From Bryum argenteum (Eukaryota; Streptophyta; Bryopsida; Bryales; Bryaceae): 64,000 nt of DNA. How positions within the stretch are numbered: position 1 is the stretch's first letter; each line of letters begins with the position of its first letter. Location: the NCBI GenBank assembly GCA_037043015.1, contig CM073323.1:7688001-7752000 (forward strand), written 5' to 3'. Position numbers and translations under genes: made by a program. Shown piece after piece: positions 12,266-23,775 of this stretch. Below the pieces are notes generated by a model that worked only from the letters and a program-made list of their open reading frames with translations, was not told the DNA's origin and did no database searches.

Positions 12266-13191
12266 ATTCTACCCCTATGATGCATAATTATCTAAGCTCC
12301 ACAATCCTTGATGGCAAAATGCTTCTTCTCTTATCCTCATGACAGGATCTCGAACAAGCCTACTTAGTAAGAACCTAGACGAAGCAGTCACGATTTTCAC
12401 CGTTCGCGAGATTACATAGCTCGTTGTATGTAGCCATATCTGCACACGATCAACATCCGTCAATAAATTTGTTAAGACATCATGAGCTCCAATTTTGTAC
12501 CACTCACATATTCATGAATGTTTTTCTTCAATCGTAACGTTCCTATTTACAAACTGTACGAAGCGCTTAAAATTTCCAGAATGTTGTTATTTCGGGTTAC
12601 TCTGAGCATTCAAAGGAATTAGATCTCATATCATAATCAACCAAGAGCAGAGGCAATTCATTATGGTATCGCCCACAAGACCTCGCTTTCAGTTGAGGTG
12701 TCGTGTAGAGATACCAGAAATAGACTACCTATGAATTCTTGAAGTGAGAAACTGGACATTCTTTTTCGTAATAGGAAGGGAAAATTTCAGGTAGGGAAAA
12801 TAGTTACAGAGTTTCAGAGTTGTTCAAAAGCATCGGTGAGTTAACCACCTTCGTCGATACATAAGTGTTTTAACTAAGAAGAACATGCAATATAATCTGA
12901 GACCACTATCTCATTTTTCTGATCGAAAATAAAAACCTTGAGGATTGACCACTAGCCATTGGACATGACACAGTGGTATTAGCTCCTGCAATATTGCACG
13001 CTCCTTGGTGATCAAGATTAAGGAGTCTGGTTTCCAGCATTGCTACACTAAATGTTTCATAGCAACTGCAAAAATCCAGTGATATTTGAGGTTGCTATCC
13101 GACGATTACCGTCAGGAACATCACTAAGGTCGAAATACAGCTACAAAACCGACAAGACTAATGCGAGAAGGGTTTGGAGGCGGGCACGCAC
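12266..13191. other. Intergenic; may contain the missing 3' exon(s) of RPA3
   Basis: No reading frame of note. On the minus strand a short candidate terminal exon near 13040-13063 reads like -AMKHLV followed by stop, echoing the usual KHLF end of RPA3, but I could not join it in phase. Confidence 0.4.
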
Positions 13192-13456
13192 CGAAGTTGT
13201 CACCAAAGCTGGTACACGTCTCAGCTCGCAAGAGGCGGTCACTCTCAGCGATTCCAATGACCTCCATGAACGTCGACTGAGCTGCGACATGCTGCGGAGC
13301 TTGCTTCACCGTGACGGCAGCACCATCCGGCATCTCTGCGACGACACTTCCACTCTCCACTCTCACCACCTTCACCACGGTCGTCACCCTGCGACCCGTG
13401 TAATTCTTCAGCCCCTTCGAATTTACTATCGGCCGAGGATTCGAAATATCCGCCAT
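13192..13456 (-). CDS. RPA3: Replication protein A 14-kDa subunit (RPA3), first exon; 3' end unresolved
   Basis: RPA3 is the small OB-fold subunit of the single-stranded-DNA-binding RPA trimer that acts in replication, repair and recombination in the nucleus. The 88-residue exon from ATG 13456 matches the plant family: PRPIVNSKGLKNYTGRRV, TVVKVVRVESGSVVAEMPDG, then FMEVIGIAESDRLLRAE and TSFGDNF. It ends at a good donor (G|GTGCGT at 13192/13191). The family continues for about 20 residues, ending near KHLF; a matching downstream exon was not found with confidence. The gene is divergent from VIPP1 across 762 bp. Confidence 0.8.
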
Positions 13457-14218
13457 AGCTGAACTAAAACAGGTTTCTCAATACTATACCCTCAGAATGC
13501 TTCCAACGTCGAAAGGAAGAGCACGATACAAATGATCAATCAAATTGGGTATTGAGCAGCCGGCGGCAAGCAAAATCACTCTCGAAGATCGTCCGCCAAA
13601 TCGAGGAGGTGTAGAAAAAGAGGCGGGAGCGGGAGTTGTCGGATGAATGATAAGTCCTACTTTCGTTCTCTCATTGCTTTAAAGCTTGCGAGGAAAACTA
13701 AACCATCGAAAAGCAAAAAGTGGATGAGGATGACTGATGGATGAATAGCGTTACCTATCTTCTCCTTCAGTTGTTGAGGTCCCAATGGCACTTCCCTGCT
13801 CGCATTGGCGAACCCAGATTATGGCACCCAATCGTTGAGCTTCTTCGGCGTTTTCGACTGTTGTCTGAAAATTCGATTGAAGGTGCGTTCCTCGTCCGGT
13901 TTTTTGTGCATTGATTGCTGTTAATTCATCTGCTCCATTCAAAATCTGGACCAACGTTTCATTCCCATTTTGATCTGGTAATCTGATCTCATCTCTCTAT
14001 GCAAATTGAGCACAGAACCTAAATCGAGAATTTCAAACTGAAGTTGGTGATGAATTGTGAGGATTATCTGAGTATATCGAGTGTGAGATTCCTTTGATGG
14101 TTGGGAATTTGGGGAGCTACATTGCATTGCTGAGGGGGTGATAATATGTGACGGGGAATGTGAGTTGAGGTTTTGTTTTATGTTTGCAGAAGAGGAAGAG
14201 GAAGACGATTGAGTGGCC
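13457..14218. promoter_or_regulatory. Shared divergent promoter region of RPA3 and VIPP1
   Basis: The start codons of the two genes lie head to head 762 bp apart. No element can be assigned by eye. A minus-strand open stretch at 13751-13954 has coding-like composition and a GT donor at its end but resembles nothing I know; it may be RPA3 5' UTR or an unrecognised exon. Confidence 0.45.
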
Positions 14219-16435
14219 ATGGCGGGTGCGGCATGCGGACTGGCGGGTCCGGGTTTGGAGTTGCTGACTAGCAGCAAGAGATCTCTCCATTCCGCTGCAC
14301 CATCTTCGTCTTGCTCATCATCCCACAACAATGCCAGGATTACTCTCCGAACTGCCTTCGTCGCACGAACTACTCAATCTAGCTTCTTTGATGGCGGAGG
14401 TACCTCGCTTACTTCCATTGTTACTACTCACACACCATTGTCCACTGACATTTGGTACAAATTCGCAAAGCACTGTATAGCTTGTAAGTTTTATGAGATG
14501 TTCCGCATTAGGGTTTGGAAAGCTTACTCTCAGTCGAGTAATGTCTACTGTTGAGGTACGATATATGGGCTTCACAATCATTGAAGAAAATGTATTGTTG
14601 ACGATGATTACATTGGTGGTGGCAGTTGGGGCCTGTGTGCTCGCTCTTGCTGTGGAAGGTTCAATGAAGCAGAGCAAGCGTGGTGGTGCTCTGTGTGCTC
14701 AAGCCAACATTTTCGAGCGTGTAGTTCGAATAGTGAAGGTAGGAGCATCATATCCTTTTGTCATTTTTCCTTTTATTCAGGATTGTGTACGCATGAATTT
14801 GTTATCTCAAAAGTGGACTAGCTCTTCAATGCTCCAGACAGGTTTTTCAGACAACATGTGTAATGTGACTGCAGTCATACGCGAATGCCGTTGTGAGCGC
14901 GGCTGAGGACCCTGAAAAGTTACTGGACCAGACTGTGTCGGAAATGAGCGATGATTTGATCAAGATGCGGCAAGCATCTGCACAGGTTTCTCCTTTTTCT
15001 ATGCCTCTCAAAGCTAAATGAATAGAGAAGTATGCAGTTGTCATTCCCTTCAGATTTAGTGCTATAAGCTTAAGCATGGGCTTGCATGGGTGAAGGTACT
15101 AGCGTCGCAAAAGCAGTTGGAGAATAAATATAAAGCATCCCAAACAGCTTCAGATGATTGGTATAGGAGAGCCAAACTAGCTCTAGAAAAGGGCGATGAG
15201 GCTCTGGCAAAAGAGGCTCTGAAACGTCGTAAAGATTACGAGGTATTTGATTCTTGACCCTCTTTGATCTTGTTCTATCATGAATAAGAGTGAGGTGTGT
15301 CAAATTATTGAGCTTCTTCTCTTCACAGGAAAGTGCGAAGGCACTGAAGTCCCAGCTGGATCAACAGAAGGGTGTCGTTGAGAAGCTAATATCCAACACT
15401 CGTGTATGATCATTCACACTCTTATTCCGCAGTTTCTTCGATGATAGTGTTTATTACGGTTCTCACAAATAACGAGTGAACGTTGGCTAAATGAAGTCGC
15501 ACCATTTACGGGATTCTACCATCAACTTCAACCTAATGCCTTCTATTAAGAGGTCAATTAACATAATTGTACTGGCGCTCAGCTGCTTGAAGGCAAGATT
15601 CAAGAAGCCAAGTCAAAGAAGGACACGTTGAAAGCAAGAGCACAATCTGCGAAGTATGTTTTTTATCTCGATCAGCAAAGCGTTATGTAATTTGCCATTT
15701 CACATAATGTCTTTGTATTGGAAGGCTGTGAAGAGCACTTAAAACTTGCTGATATGAAAGATAAGAAGGTGAGAGAGAAGACTGAGAGGGGGTTGGGGAT
15801 GCAACAGGACTTCACAGAAGGTCAATGAGCTGTTGGGGGGATTAAACACAAGTGGCGCTCTTGCAGCTTTTGAGAAGATGGAAGAGAAAGGTACTGTAAC
15901 TTTATTAGTGATTTAAGGTTCCTGATTATGCAACATATTGAAGGCAGAAATTATGGTTAATTCATGTTTGGTACTATTTATGCAGTTACTGCACTGGAGG
16001 CACAATCTGAAGCATTCAATCAACTCAGTACTGATGATTTAGCGAGCAAGGTATGTATTCATGACCCACAGAACCTGGCAAGTCCTATTATTGTGAATTG
16101 TTAAATCAAGACTAACGGGAGGTGCCTTTGTGTGCAGTTTGCTCTTTTAGAAACCGATGATGTCGATGATGATTTGGCGTCATTGAAGCAAGACATATTG
16201 GGCACTTCCAAGGTTCATCTTTCTCCTAAGTTGGTTCGAAATCTTTTCGTGTTAGTGTAATCGACGTTTTCTGGTCACTAAGAAAATGATTTGGAAACCG
16301 GTGCAGAGAAAAGGAGAGCTGCCGGAAGGGCGCACTCAACCAGTTTCAAGCAGCAGCTCTACCCCTTATCCTTTCAAGGACTCTGAAATCGAAAGGGAAC
16401 TGAATGAGTTGCGGAAGAGGACAAATGATTTTTGA
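14219..16435 (+). CDS. VIPP1: VIPP1/IM30, vesicle-inducing protein in plastids (PspA/ESCRT-III family)
   Basis: Membrane-remodelling coiled-coil protein of the chloroplast inner envelope and thylakoids, needed for thylakoid upkeep. Ten exons: 14219-14483, 14626-14738, 14875-14985, 15096-15242, 15329-15403, 15583-15653, 15808-15890, 15986-16050, 16138-16212 and 16307-16435. All have GT-AG introns, and the total is 377 residues in frame. Residues 1 to about 110 are Ser/Ala-rich and act as the plastid transit region. The PspA domain starts at [18 protein letters not shown] and includes [23 protein letters not shown] and ALKRRKDYE. The C-terminal Vc tail ([19 protein letters not shown]) separates VIPP1 from bacterial PspA. 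The exon 1 to 2 join is the least certain, since transit peptides are not conserved. ATG 14219 is the first in frame. Confidence 0.95.
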
Positions 16436-16829
16436 GCTTTGTACAACATTCAATTTTATTGGTACATTGTAGAGTTAAAAGTGGCTTGTCTATTGGCAAT
16501 CTGAATGTGACTGAAGCAAGCTTTTACCACATCAATAACTGTAGCGAAGTGTGGCTTGACACCAACAGTATATCGTATCGATTGTACACGAGTAGATATG
16601 ACACAATCATTATAGTCAGGCCAAATTCGGGATAAACGTTGTCTTGCTACTTACAAAAAAGCCTAAACCCATGTCATAGAAGTATACGACAGCAGTGTAA
16701 CCTTAGCTGTTATCACCACTACCGAAAGGTATTGTCTGTTCAAGGGAGAGCGAAGATTTTACATGCCTCAGACGAGATCCTATAGAGGTGAAGATCGGTT
16801 GTAAAAAGGGTGTAATACGACGAGTACAC
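16436..16829. other. Convergent 3' flanks of VIPP1 and the serpin
   Basis: 394 bp between two convergent stop codons. No gene seen; presumably both 3' UTRs and polyadenylation regions. Confidence 0.6.
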
Positions 16830-18211
16830 TTACTCCTGAGTTGAAGGGTTAGTGACCCGGCCAGTGAAGAGAATCACATTCGCATGCTCTTCCTTGATGA
16901 CGAAAAAGAAGGGATGGTCACAAACAAACTCCGTCGGATTAACGGGGCATTCCAACATCCTGGTTGTTATTGAGATAGCTGTAGCTGCAGCTGCCTCAGT
17001 GCCCTCCTCGTTCACTTCGACGAACGTTTTATGATACACATTGGAGACTTTCAGGAGTTTACCCTCTGAGACGGACTCGACCATACCTGTCAGGTCTGCT
17101 TGATTGTCAAAGGGCAGCTTCAGCCCAAGATCCTGCAGTGCTTGAGGCACCTCAAACCCACATGCCACCTTAAACTTCGGGAGCGCAAACTTTTTCATGG
17201 TCACTGCTTCATTGACCTGCTTGAGATCTTCAGTCAAAATCGTCATGTCCAGAGCTTTCTCTAAGTCGGCGAGTCCCTTCTTCTCATGTGGCAACAGAAT
17301 GAACATGGAAAACAAGCGGTTGTCACTGCCGGACTTGTATGGCAGACGAAGAGCTTTGAAGGTGGTGAAATCCTTCACGTACTGCTTCTTAGTTGTGTGC
17401 ATCATGGGCACTTTGATTGTTTTCCCGTCGAGCAGAAAGAAATCTTCCTCCCTTGTGTGATAAGAATCGAACGTCTTCGCCCAAGCCCCCTTAAAATAAA
17501 GCGCATTTGCTAACACCAGGCGGGTGTCTTGGTCCACGGAACCTGGAGGAAGCAGGTCATTAATCTTCCCATGTGTCGCATTCTTCGCCCATTCGTTTAC
17601 TTTCGTCAACGCTTCCTTTGCCTGCAAGGTACATTTTAAAGAACTCAGCATGAAGGAAAGCAACACGATTAGCTGGTTTGCAAATATCACATCAGCATCC
17701 ACTGCGAGACGCTGATTCAGCCTGCAAAAGAGCGTACTAGTCTCATCATAAACGAAAAAACGAAAAGGATGTTGATCGATCGAGACGATTAGCAAGGACC
17801 ACGCACATATGAGTAGTTGGTTACCTTGGTATAGAAGTCCACCAATTCAGCTTCCGATCCGTAGAAGTCCTTGAGAATCTTTTGAAACTGAGGTTTCAGC
17901 TTGAGAGATTGCTCGAACCAGACACGATTAGCAAGGGCGACTTGCGGGCCTCCAGCAGCGCTCCCATCAGCGAGCACATTGGTCGCGAGATGCTGAGAGA
18001 GTTGGTGCATAGGCTCACCTTCGGGGAGCTGGATGCACTTGGAAATCTCCGTCAGTGTTGGTCCGTTTGCCCCCGCTGCCACCATGCCCAATGCTAGGCC
18101 GATACTCAGAGGCGACAGCACCACATTATCGCTCTCTTTGCCCTTCACCACCGCCTTGTGTAAGTTTATCGTGAACTCTGTCTGCCCGTGCACCAACGCC
18201 GCGGCATCCAT
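16830..18211 (-). CDS. Plant serpin, inhibitory type, P1 Arg - P1' Met
   Basis: Suicide-substrate protease inhibitor; plant members inhibit trypsin-like enzymes, papain-like RD21 and metacaspases. Two exons, 18211-17825 and 17621-16830, flank a 203-bp GT-AG intron and give 392 residues, the usual plant length. Seen: NVVLSPLSIGLALGMVAAGA (helix B/C region), NRVWFEQSLKLKP, the hinge EEGTEAAAATA (small residues, so able to insert and inhibit), and the C-terminal DHPFFFVIKE and GRVTNPS. Counting P17 from the hinge places Arg350 at P1 and Met351 at P1'. Most land-plant serpins of the LR class have P2 Leu and P1' Ser/Gly/Cys; here P2 is Thr. ATG 18211 matches the normal plant start, but an upstream in-frame ATG at 18358 would add a hydrophobic, signal-like N terminus. 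Confidence 0.95.
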
Positions 18212-18358
18212 TTTCTCAAACCTGCGCAATGGCCAGAAGTTAAACCTCTCAGCATCACTTTCACACAAAACACTCCTCTCAAACCCTACACCTGCTTGAC
18301 ACCTGCCTATCACCACAACAATCACTGTCCAGATGATCAGTCCGCATTTGCGATACAT

Positions 18359-21027
18359 CGCTTCTCAAAGGTTATATATGACGATCCGGCTTCCGTACTC
18401 ACACAAGATAGCAATCGATCGCCTCAATCCAACGCCCCAAGAGCTTCAATAACAAACACCGATCAAGATGAAATCAAGTACAGTGCATCCAGGCTCAAGA
18501 ATGACTAGATTTTAAGGGAGCGATGGCGAGGTCACTATTCAAAAGAGGGAGGCAATGCACGTGTGGCCAAGTGGCAGACTGCAATGAAATAATTCACCAG
18601 CACATCCATTCATCAAACCTTGTGCAATGTAAGTTCGACGCAGACTTGGAAACTTTGAACTCTTCTTCGTATTTTGTTCTCGAATCAAAGAATCCTAACA
18701 AGAACAGGTTTCGGACGCCATAGATTTTTGCAACCTCGATTGATTCTCCGCATACTCTGTGCGTGTCTTATTCGACTTGAATTCAAACAGCAGCTTTAGC
18801 GGATGGACGCTGCAGCTTGACAGGTGTAAGAAATGCTGCAAGCAAATCCACTGCAGCAGCACCAATGCAGAAAGATATCAAAGGCAGAATATAATAATGC
18901 ACAAATCTGTCTATCTCTCTCTCTAAATCTACATGTAAATACCGGTAAACATGTTTCATGTGATCTGCATATGTTTCATGTGATCTGCATAAACCTTAAA
19001 GATTTCAATAAATATCTTAGATTTACGAAACTCCTGATCTGGTAGCAACTTTCGAAGACTGAGCCTATGCACGAACTCCAACTGAATCATGAACTTGTAA
19101 GCTGTTTGCTGTTACCGAAATGTTACCTACGATCAATTTCAGCGCTCCTCGATCCGAAAAGTTTTAACAGAAGAGAAGCCGCGATCACGAAGCGAGTTGT
19201 TAGGATGGCACGCGGTCAATACTCGTATGCTTGGAAGCAGATTCGGCCATGGCCAGTGGCGGGATCGCCATGGCTTCGAACATGAAAATGCCAAATTCGT
19301 CCCTTCTGAAGTTTGATTCATCACTATCACATTTGTTGAGTTTTTCACATTTCTCAAAAGTGCCGATTATCAACCTAGAGTTTCATGCATGGTATTGCAT
19401 TGTAAGTATTCATAACTTTTGTTGCATGTATAAAAATCTCCCTCAAGAGATCCATGGGTTCTTCAACTCAATGGACCGATAACTGGAACATTCTTGATCT
19501 TGAAATAAGTTGCACCTCTGGAGTGCAGAGAATGAGATTGCCCCAGTTGCTCGACATGCATATGTTGCAGCTTTTACTCCTTCTCAAGATATCAAACTGT
19601 TATGGCTATGGCTAGCACTTGACTAGAAATCGTTTGACTTTAATCAATCGATCAGATTAGTCGATGAATAGTTGTGCAAGTGGCTTCAGTTTTTGAAGCT
19701 TTGAATGAGTAAGGAGGTAGCTTATCATCATTGTTGTCATGTTTGGCGTGCACTAAGTCAAACAAAAGGGAAGGTGAATTTTTAAAATAGAATAGAATCA
19801 ACACTCAGAGAATAATACTTAGTACTTGGAGTTCTAAAACTCGAAATTGATTTTCAAATTTATAATATTCAAGGCTTTGTCGTCAGAAAATTTCAACATA
19901 CTTTGGCATAAGGTAGAGTGTTGTAAAATAGAGGAGTTCTTGGTTTCTAGCATGTACTTAAAGTGTACAATATAGGGAGTTATTTCTGGGCACTTTTTTA
20001 GAAACACGGACAAGTTCACCTTGAAAATTCATGGCACATTGTAGAAGAGTCCAAACGTGATGATTCCACTTGGTGAATCCTTCCATTTACTTTCTGCATA
20101 CAGAGAAATTGCTCACATTGTAATCTTCACCGCACATTTCCAAATTTGGGCTATGGCCAACACTCCATTGATGATTGTTTGACTTTACGTGATTAGTTTA
20201 GTTGATCAATACTACTAGTTTAGCATTTTACTAATTAAGAATTAAGCTAGCTTCTCTCAAAATTTTTAGTAAGATTTACAAAAATAGAAATTTGCAAATT
20301 CACATTTTATGTGTGTGAAGGACATGGGTCCTACGTTTATTTAAGGAATGTTAAAAGTAAAAAGAAGCACAAAGAAAACATTTGTATGTAAAATATTCTT
20401 GACATGTGTACAAAATATTTCTAATACTCTTGATAGCTATGAATACGAATCTAAATTTAAGAAAATTATTTGTAAACGTAACTTACATGTAACCAATGTT
20501 GCTTTAACGAATGTTATACGCTCCGAAACAATAGGGTTTTGGTCCGCTGTTGCTCACTGATAGAGCCGGATTAAACTAATTTGCTCTATCGGGTGTCTTG
20601 AAGGGTAAATTTGGACAAAAGCATATGGGGAGTAATAAAAACAAACATAATTAAATTAACTACTTACTCTATATATTGGCAGATGTTACTTCTAGATGAT
20701 GATAGTTTATGGTAATGAGCTTGACACAACAAATTATGATTTACTAATCATAATAATTTTTGGGGGCAATATTGGTGAATCTTAAGAAGAAATTGAAACA
20801 TCTTAAAATGTTTCAAAGATTTTTGGAATGAGATCTTGTAACACAAGTTGCAACTATGCATACAATGGTAGAAGTGTTCGGACAAGACGCTTCCCTTCCA
20901 ATATGAGCTAGTTTTCTCACATTCAAGTTGTAAGAATTTAAACATACAATCACATAATTACAACAAACATGTAACATAACATTCTTAATAAAATATGTTA
21001 ATTAAAAAAATCAGTCAAAACAAAACA
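18359..21027. other. Intergenic, no supported gene
   Basis: Short open frames only. A CATATGTTTCATGTGATCTG motif is directly repeated near 18950-18985. The 5' part is presumably the serpin promoter. Confidence 0.55.
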
Positions 21028-22495
21028 CATGATGTGGGTGTCCAATTATTTATGCAAAAAGTGAAGTGGTTATCTATAAAGATTCAAAATAAAGCCATGA
21101 GCTACAAAATCAAGCTACTCTCTCAAGCATAGACATAATCAATTTCCTCACGATATCAACCTCAATGCTATATAAAATTTCTTGGAATTTCTCGCAAAAT
21201 CGTAATGACTACTTAAAAACTTGAATATACAATCATAATTATTACCATTTTGTATAGCCAACTCTTGCTTGATGAATTGCTGCAACTCTCTCAGGCATAG
21301 ACATAATCAATTTCCTCACGATATCAACCTCAATGCTATACCAAATTTCTTGGAATTTCTGTCATAAATCCTTCTTATTAGTAGATTTCTTCTCCGACAT
21401 TATCATATCAACCTCAATGATATACCATATTTCTTTGAATATCTCTCATAAGTCCTTATTAGTAGATTTCTTCGCTGACATTCTCATAAGGCGATCTACT
21501 ACGTTTCAAAGATGTTCTACAAAATTCAAGTCAGGAAATTGAGGCAAATGCTAAATTAATTTATACTTCTGTGCTAACAACCAATTTGTAACATACTAAA
21601 AAGTATGTTTGGGATCGTTGATTGCTAAAAATAACATTCTCCTCTCTCAAATCATGCATGTGTGTAATATCTATGAGTTCCATCTCAAAAAGTTCACGAT
21701 ACACAAACTTATCCATGTTTCATTCTATAAGACGAAGTTTGCCTACTCCCTCTGAAGTCATACACCCCCAAACCATAATATTTCCACCTCTACATTTGAT
21801 AGTAGGTTGCACATGCTCTCCTCTCTTCTTTCAACAATACTACCTCCTATCCCAGCCAAATAAATTTTAATTCATCTCAATAAAACCACATAACTCTAAT
21901 CCATCCAACTTGCATGCCTACATTTCTTTGCTCATGCATATCGATGTGATTTGTGCTTCTTTCACAAGAATAGCTTCTTATTTTTCACTTGTGCTCTCGA
22001 TCCTTGCTTTTGAAGGTGACTTCTAATTGTATCATCACTCAAATCCATTCTTTGATGTCACATTTTTCTACCCATTGTTGCAACTCTACCATCAGTTGGT
22101 GCATTCAACAACCTTACAACCCTGCTGCAACTCTACCATCACTCGGTGCATTTAACAACCTTACAACCCTATGATCACCACGTTTCATCAAGGTCTCACT
22201 TATGAAAGAACATATCTCCTATGACCTTAATTGTAATCTTATGGCCTAGCCTTCGAGGGATGCTTAAAACCTCTGAAATTTGAAGTACATAGTCCTTATT
22301 TCATGCATACGAAAAACCAACTCGCCTTCAAGAAAAGACCTTTGAGGAGCCATTGGTAATCAAGAGCAATCTTACTCAATCACATTGAATTCTGAAATGC
22401 AAAATGTCTCCACAAATACATGTTCATTGTCAAGATTTTTTAGATTCACAACTTGTATGCATAATGAATTGGACACCCAGTAGTGACACATCATG
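21028..22495 (-). mobile_element. Decayed Tc1/mariner DNA transposon
   Basis: Inverted ends share CATGATGTG and GGGTGTCCAATT-TTATGCA (21028-21055 and 22457-22495; the left end lacks about 8 bases). On the minus strand a broken transposase can be followed from MAPQRSFLEGELVFR near 22352. It continues through the first catalytic region (DELKFIWLG), GGNIMVWGCMTSEGVGKL, MDKFVYRELF, the NDPKHT motif (second Asp), LPQFPDLNFVEHL (the SPDLNPIE-like region) and the C-terminal MPERVAAIHQARVGYTKW. Stops and frame changes are frequent. The 3' part contains direct duplications: about 80 bp at 21115-21195 and 21285-21365, and another pair at 21340-21410 and 21415-21485. The element is dead. Confidence 0.85.
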
Positions 22496-23085
22496 AACTA
22501 CAACCCTTGCAAGTAGCTCAATGTCAATTTTGGTTACAAATCGCTCTATAGCTATAAAGAGCTGAAACAATCAACACCTACTCACCAAAATTGATAAGTG
22601 TTACTACTACATCAAGATTGTCATTCATGTCCGAATGACTTTGGCTGACCACTTTATAACATGGATACAAACCTGAATCCAGTCTTCCTAAAAAATTGAT
22701 AAAATCACATGAGATATCAAACTAGAATACAAGCTTCGTCTCCCAACATTGACATGCGACGAACGGATCAGTGTCGAGCAAACACAACAACGAAGATACT
22801 CAGTTGGAGAAACACATCACTGACAAACCCTCGTAAAGTCAAGCCATTGCTTGGCTATGTACACGATGAGATTGACATGCTGGAAAATTGAGTACGTGAG
22901 TACCGCCGGTAAATCACCACAACATTCGAATCGATATGTAGATGACCGTAATTCACCATTATATACAGGTTCAATCTTATTACCTAGAGAGATCTTGACC
23001 TTCAACTTGCTCTGTGATTGCACATCTCAGCAAGTGACTATATACAAAAAGTCACGACAATAAGGAAGGAAAGATGAAAGCGGCT
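22496..23085. other. Intergenic, no feature seen
   Basis: 590 bp with no coherent reading frame; it includes the 3' flank of the next minus-strand gene. Confidence 0.5.
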
Positions 23086-23775
23086 TTAGTTGTTGCCGCC
23101 CAAAGGTCTTCCCGGTCCTCCAGGGCCATGGACAGGATTATGATCACCTGGCAACTTGCCCATTTGGATGATTGAACCCTCATCAACATCTTCGTCGAGG
23201 TGACGACCGAAGGGGGAAATCTTATGCTGTCGTGAAATTTTCCGCAATGGACTTTCCTCCGCATACTTGCGCGCCAGTTTGTTGGTCCATTCTACGTCGT
23301 GCATCTCCGGCATTTCTCGTTTTTCCTTGTCAATTATTACCTGTGGATTCACGAGAAGCTCTCGGTACGCTGTCATTACTCCTAAGCCTACTCCAATCGC
23401 CACCATGCCCGCCATCGGGTAGATAGGGAACAGCCATGGCTGCAGCCATCTGCGCCAAACCATGAGAGAATGTGCATTTCAGTATCAGAGTGATAAATCA
23501 GGAAAACAAGATATTAGTACGACAGCAGCGTGTAGGACTCACTTATTCTTGGACTTGAGATTGCTCTGCTGATGCATAAAGCTGCCGGGTGAGTCACCAT
23601 GGCCGGGTGATTTCTTGGCAGCCCCCAACTGCGCAGCTTCTTCTGAACTCAATTTCGTGAGGTCTGCATTTTCCTTGAGATACTTGGCTGTCTGCGTAGA
23701 CACTCGTCGCCGCTCCTGTGCGAATCTGGCCGCTGCCGATCGCAAACTGCGAACTCCCTGCACAATCCATCTCAT
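23086..23775 (-). CDS. Small mitochondrial-type membrane protein, B12D/MLRQ-like
   Basis: Two exons, 23775-23543 and 23449-23086, join in frame across a 93-bp GT-AG intron (198 residues). The N terminus (RWIVQGVRSLRSAAARFAQE) is basic and amphipathic, like a mitochondrial presequence. One membrane span follows: YPMAGMVAIGVGLGVMTAYR. The segment WLQPWLFPIYPM...NPQVIIDKEKR resembles plant B12D and NADH-ubiquinone reductase MLRQ-type proteins, which have W-P-x-YP, a single span and then NPEVRVxKxxR. These are linked to the respiratory chain (family knowledge). The charged C-terminal ~95 residues, ending in a Gly/Pro-rich GPGGPGRPLGGNN, are longer than in typical B12D proteins. The family assignment is moderate; the gene model is firmer. 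Confidence 0.7.

Noticed and set aside
13751-13954. Minus-strand stretch with coding-like composition and a donor site
   Set aside because: No family, start or partner exon; probably RPA3 leader. Kept only as a note in the promoter entry.
21333-21870. Plus-strand frames of 69-82 residues
   Set aside because: They are antisense to the decayed mariner transposase.
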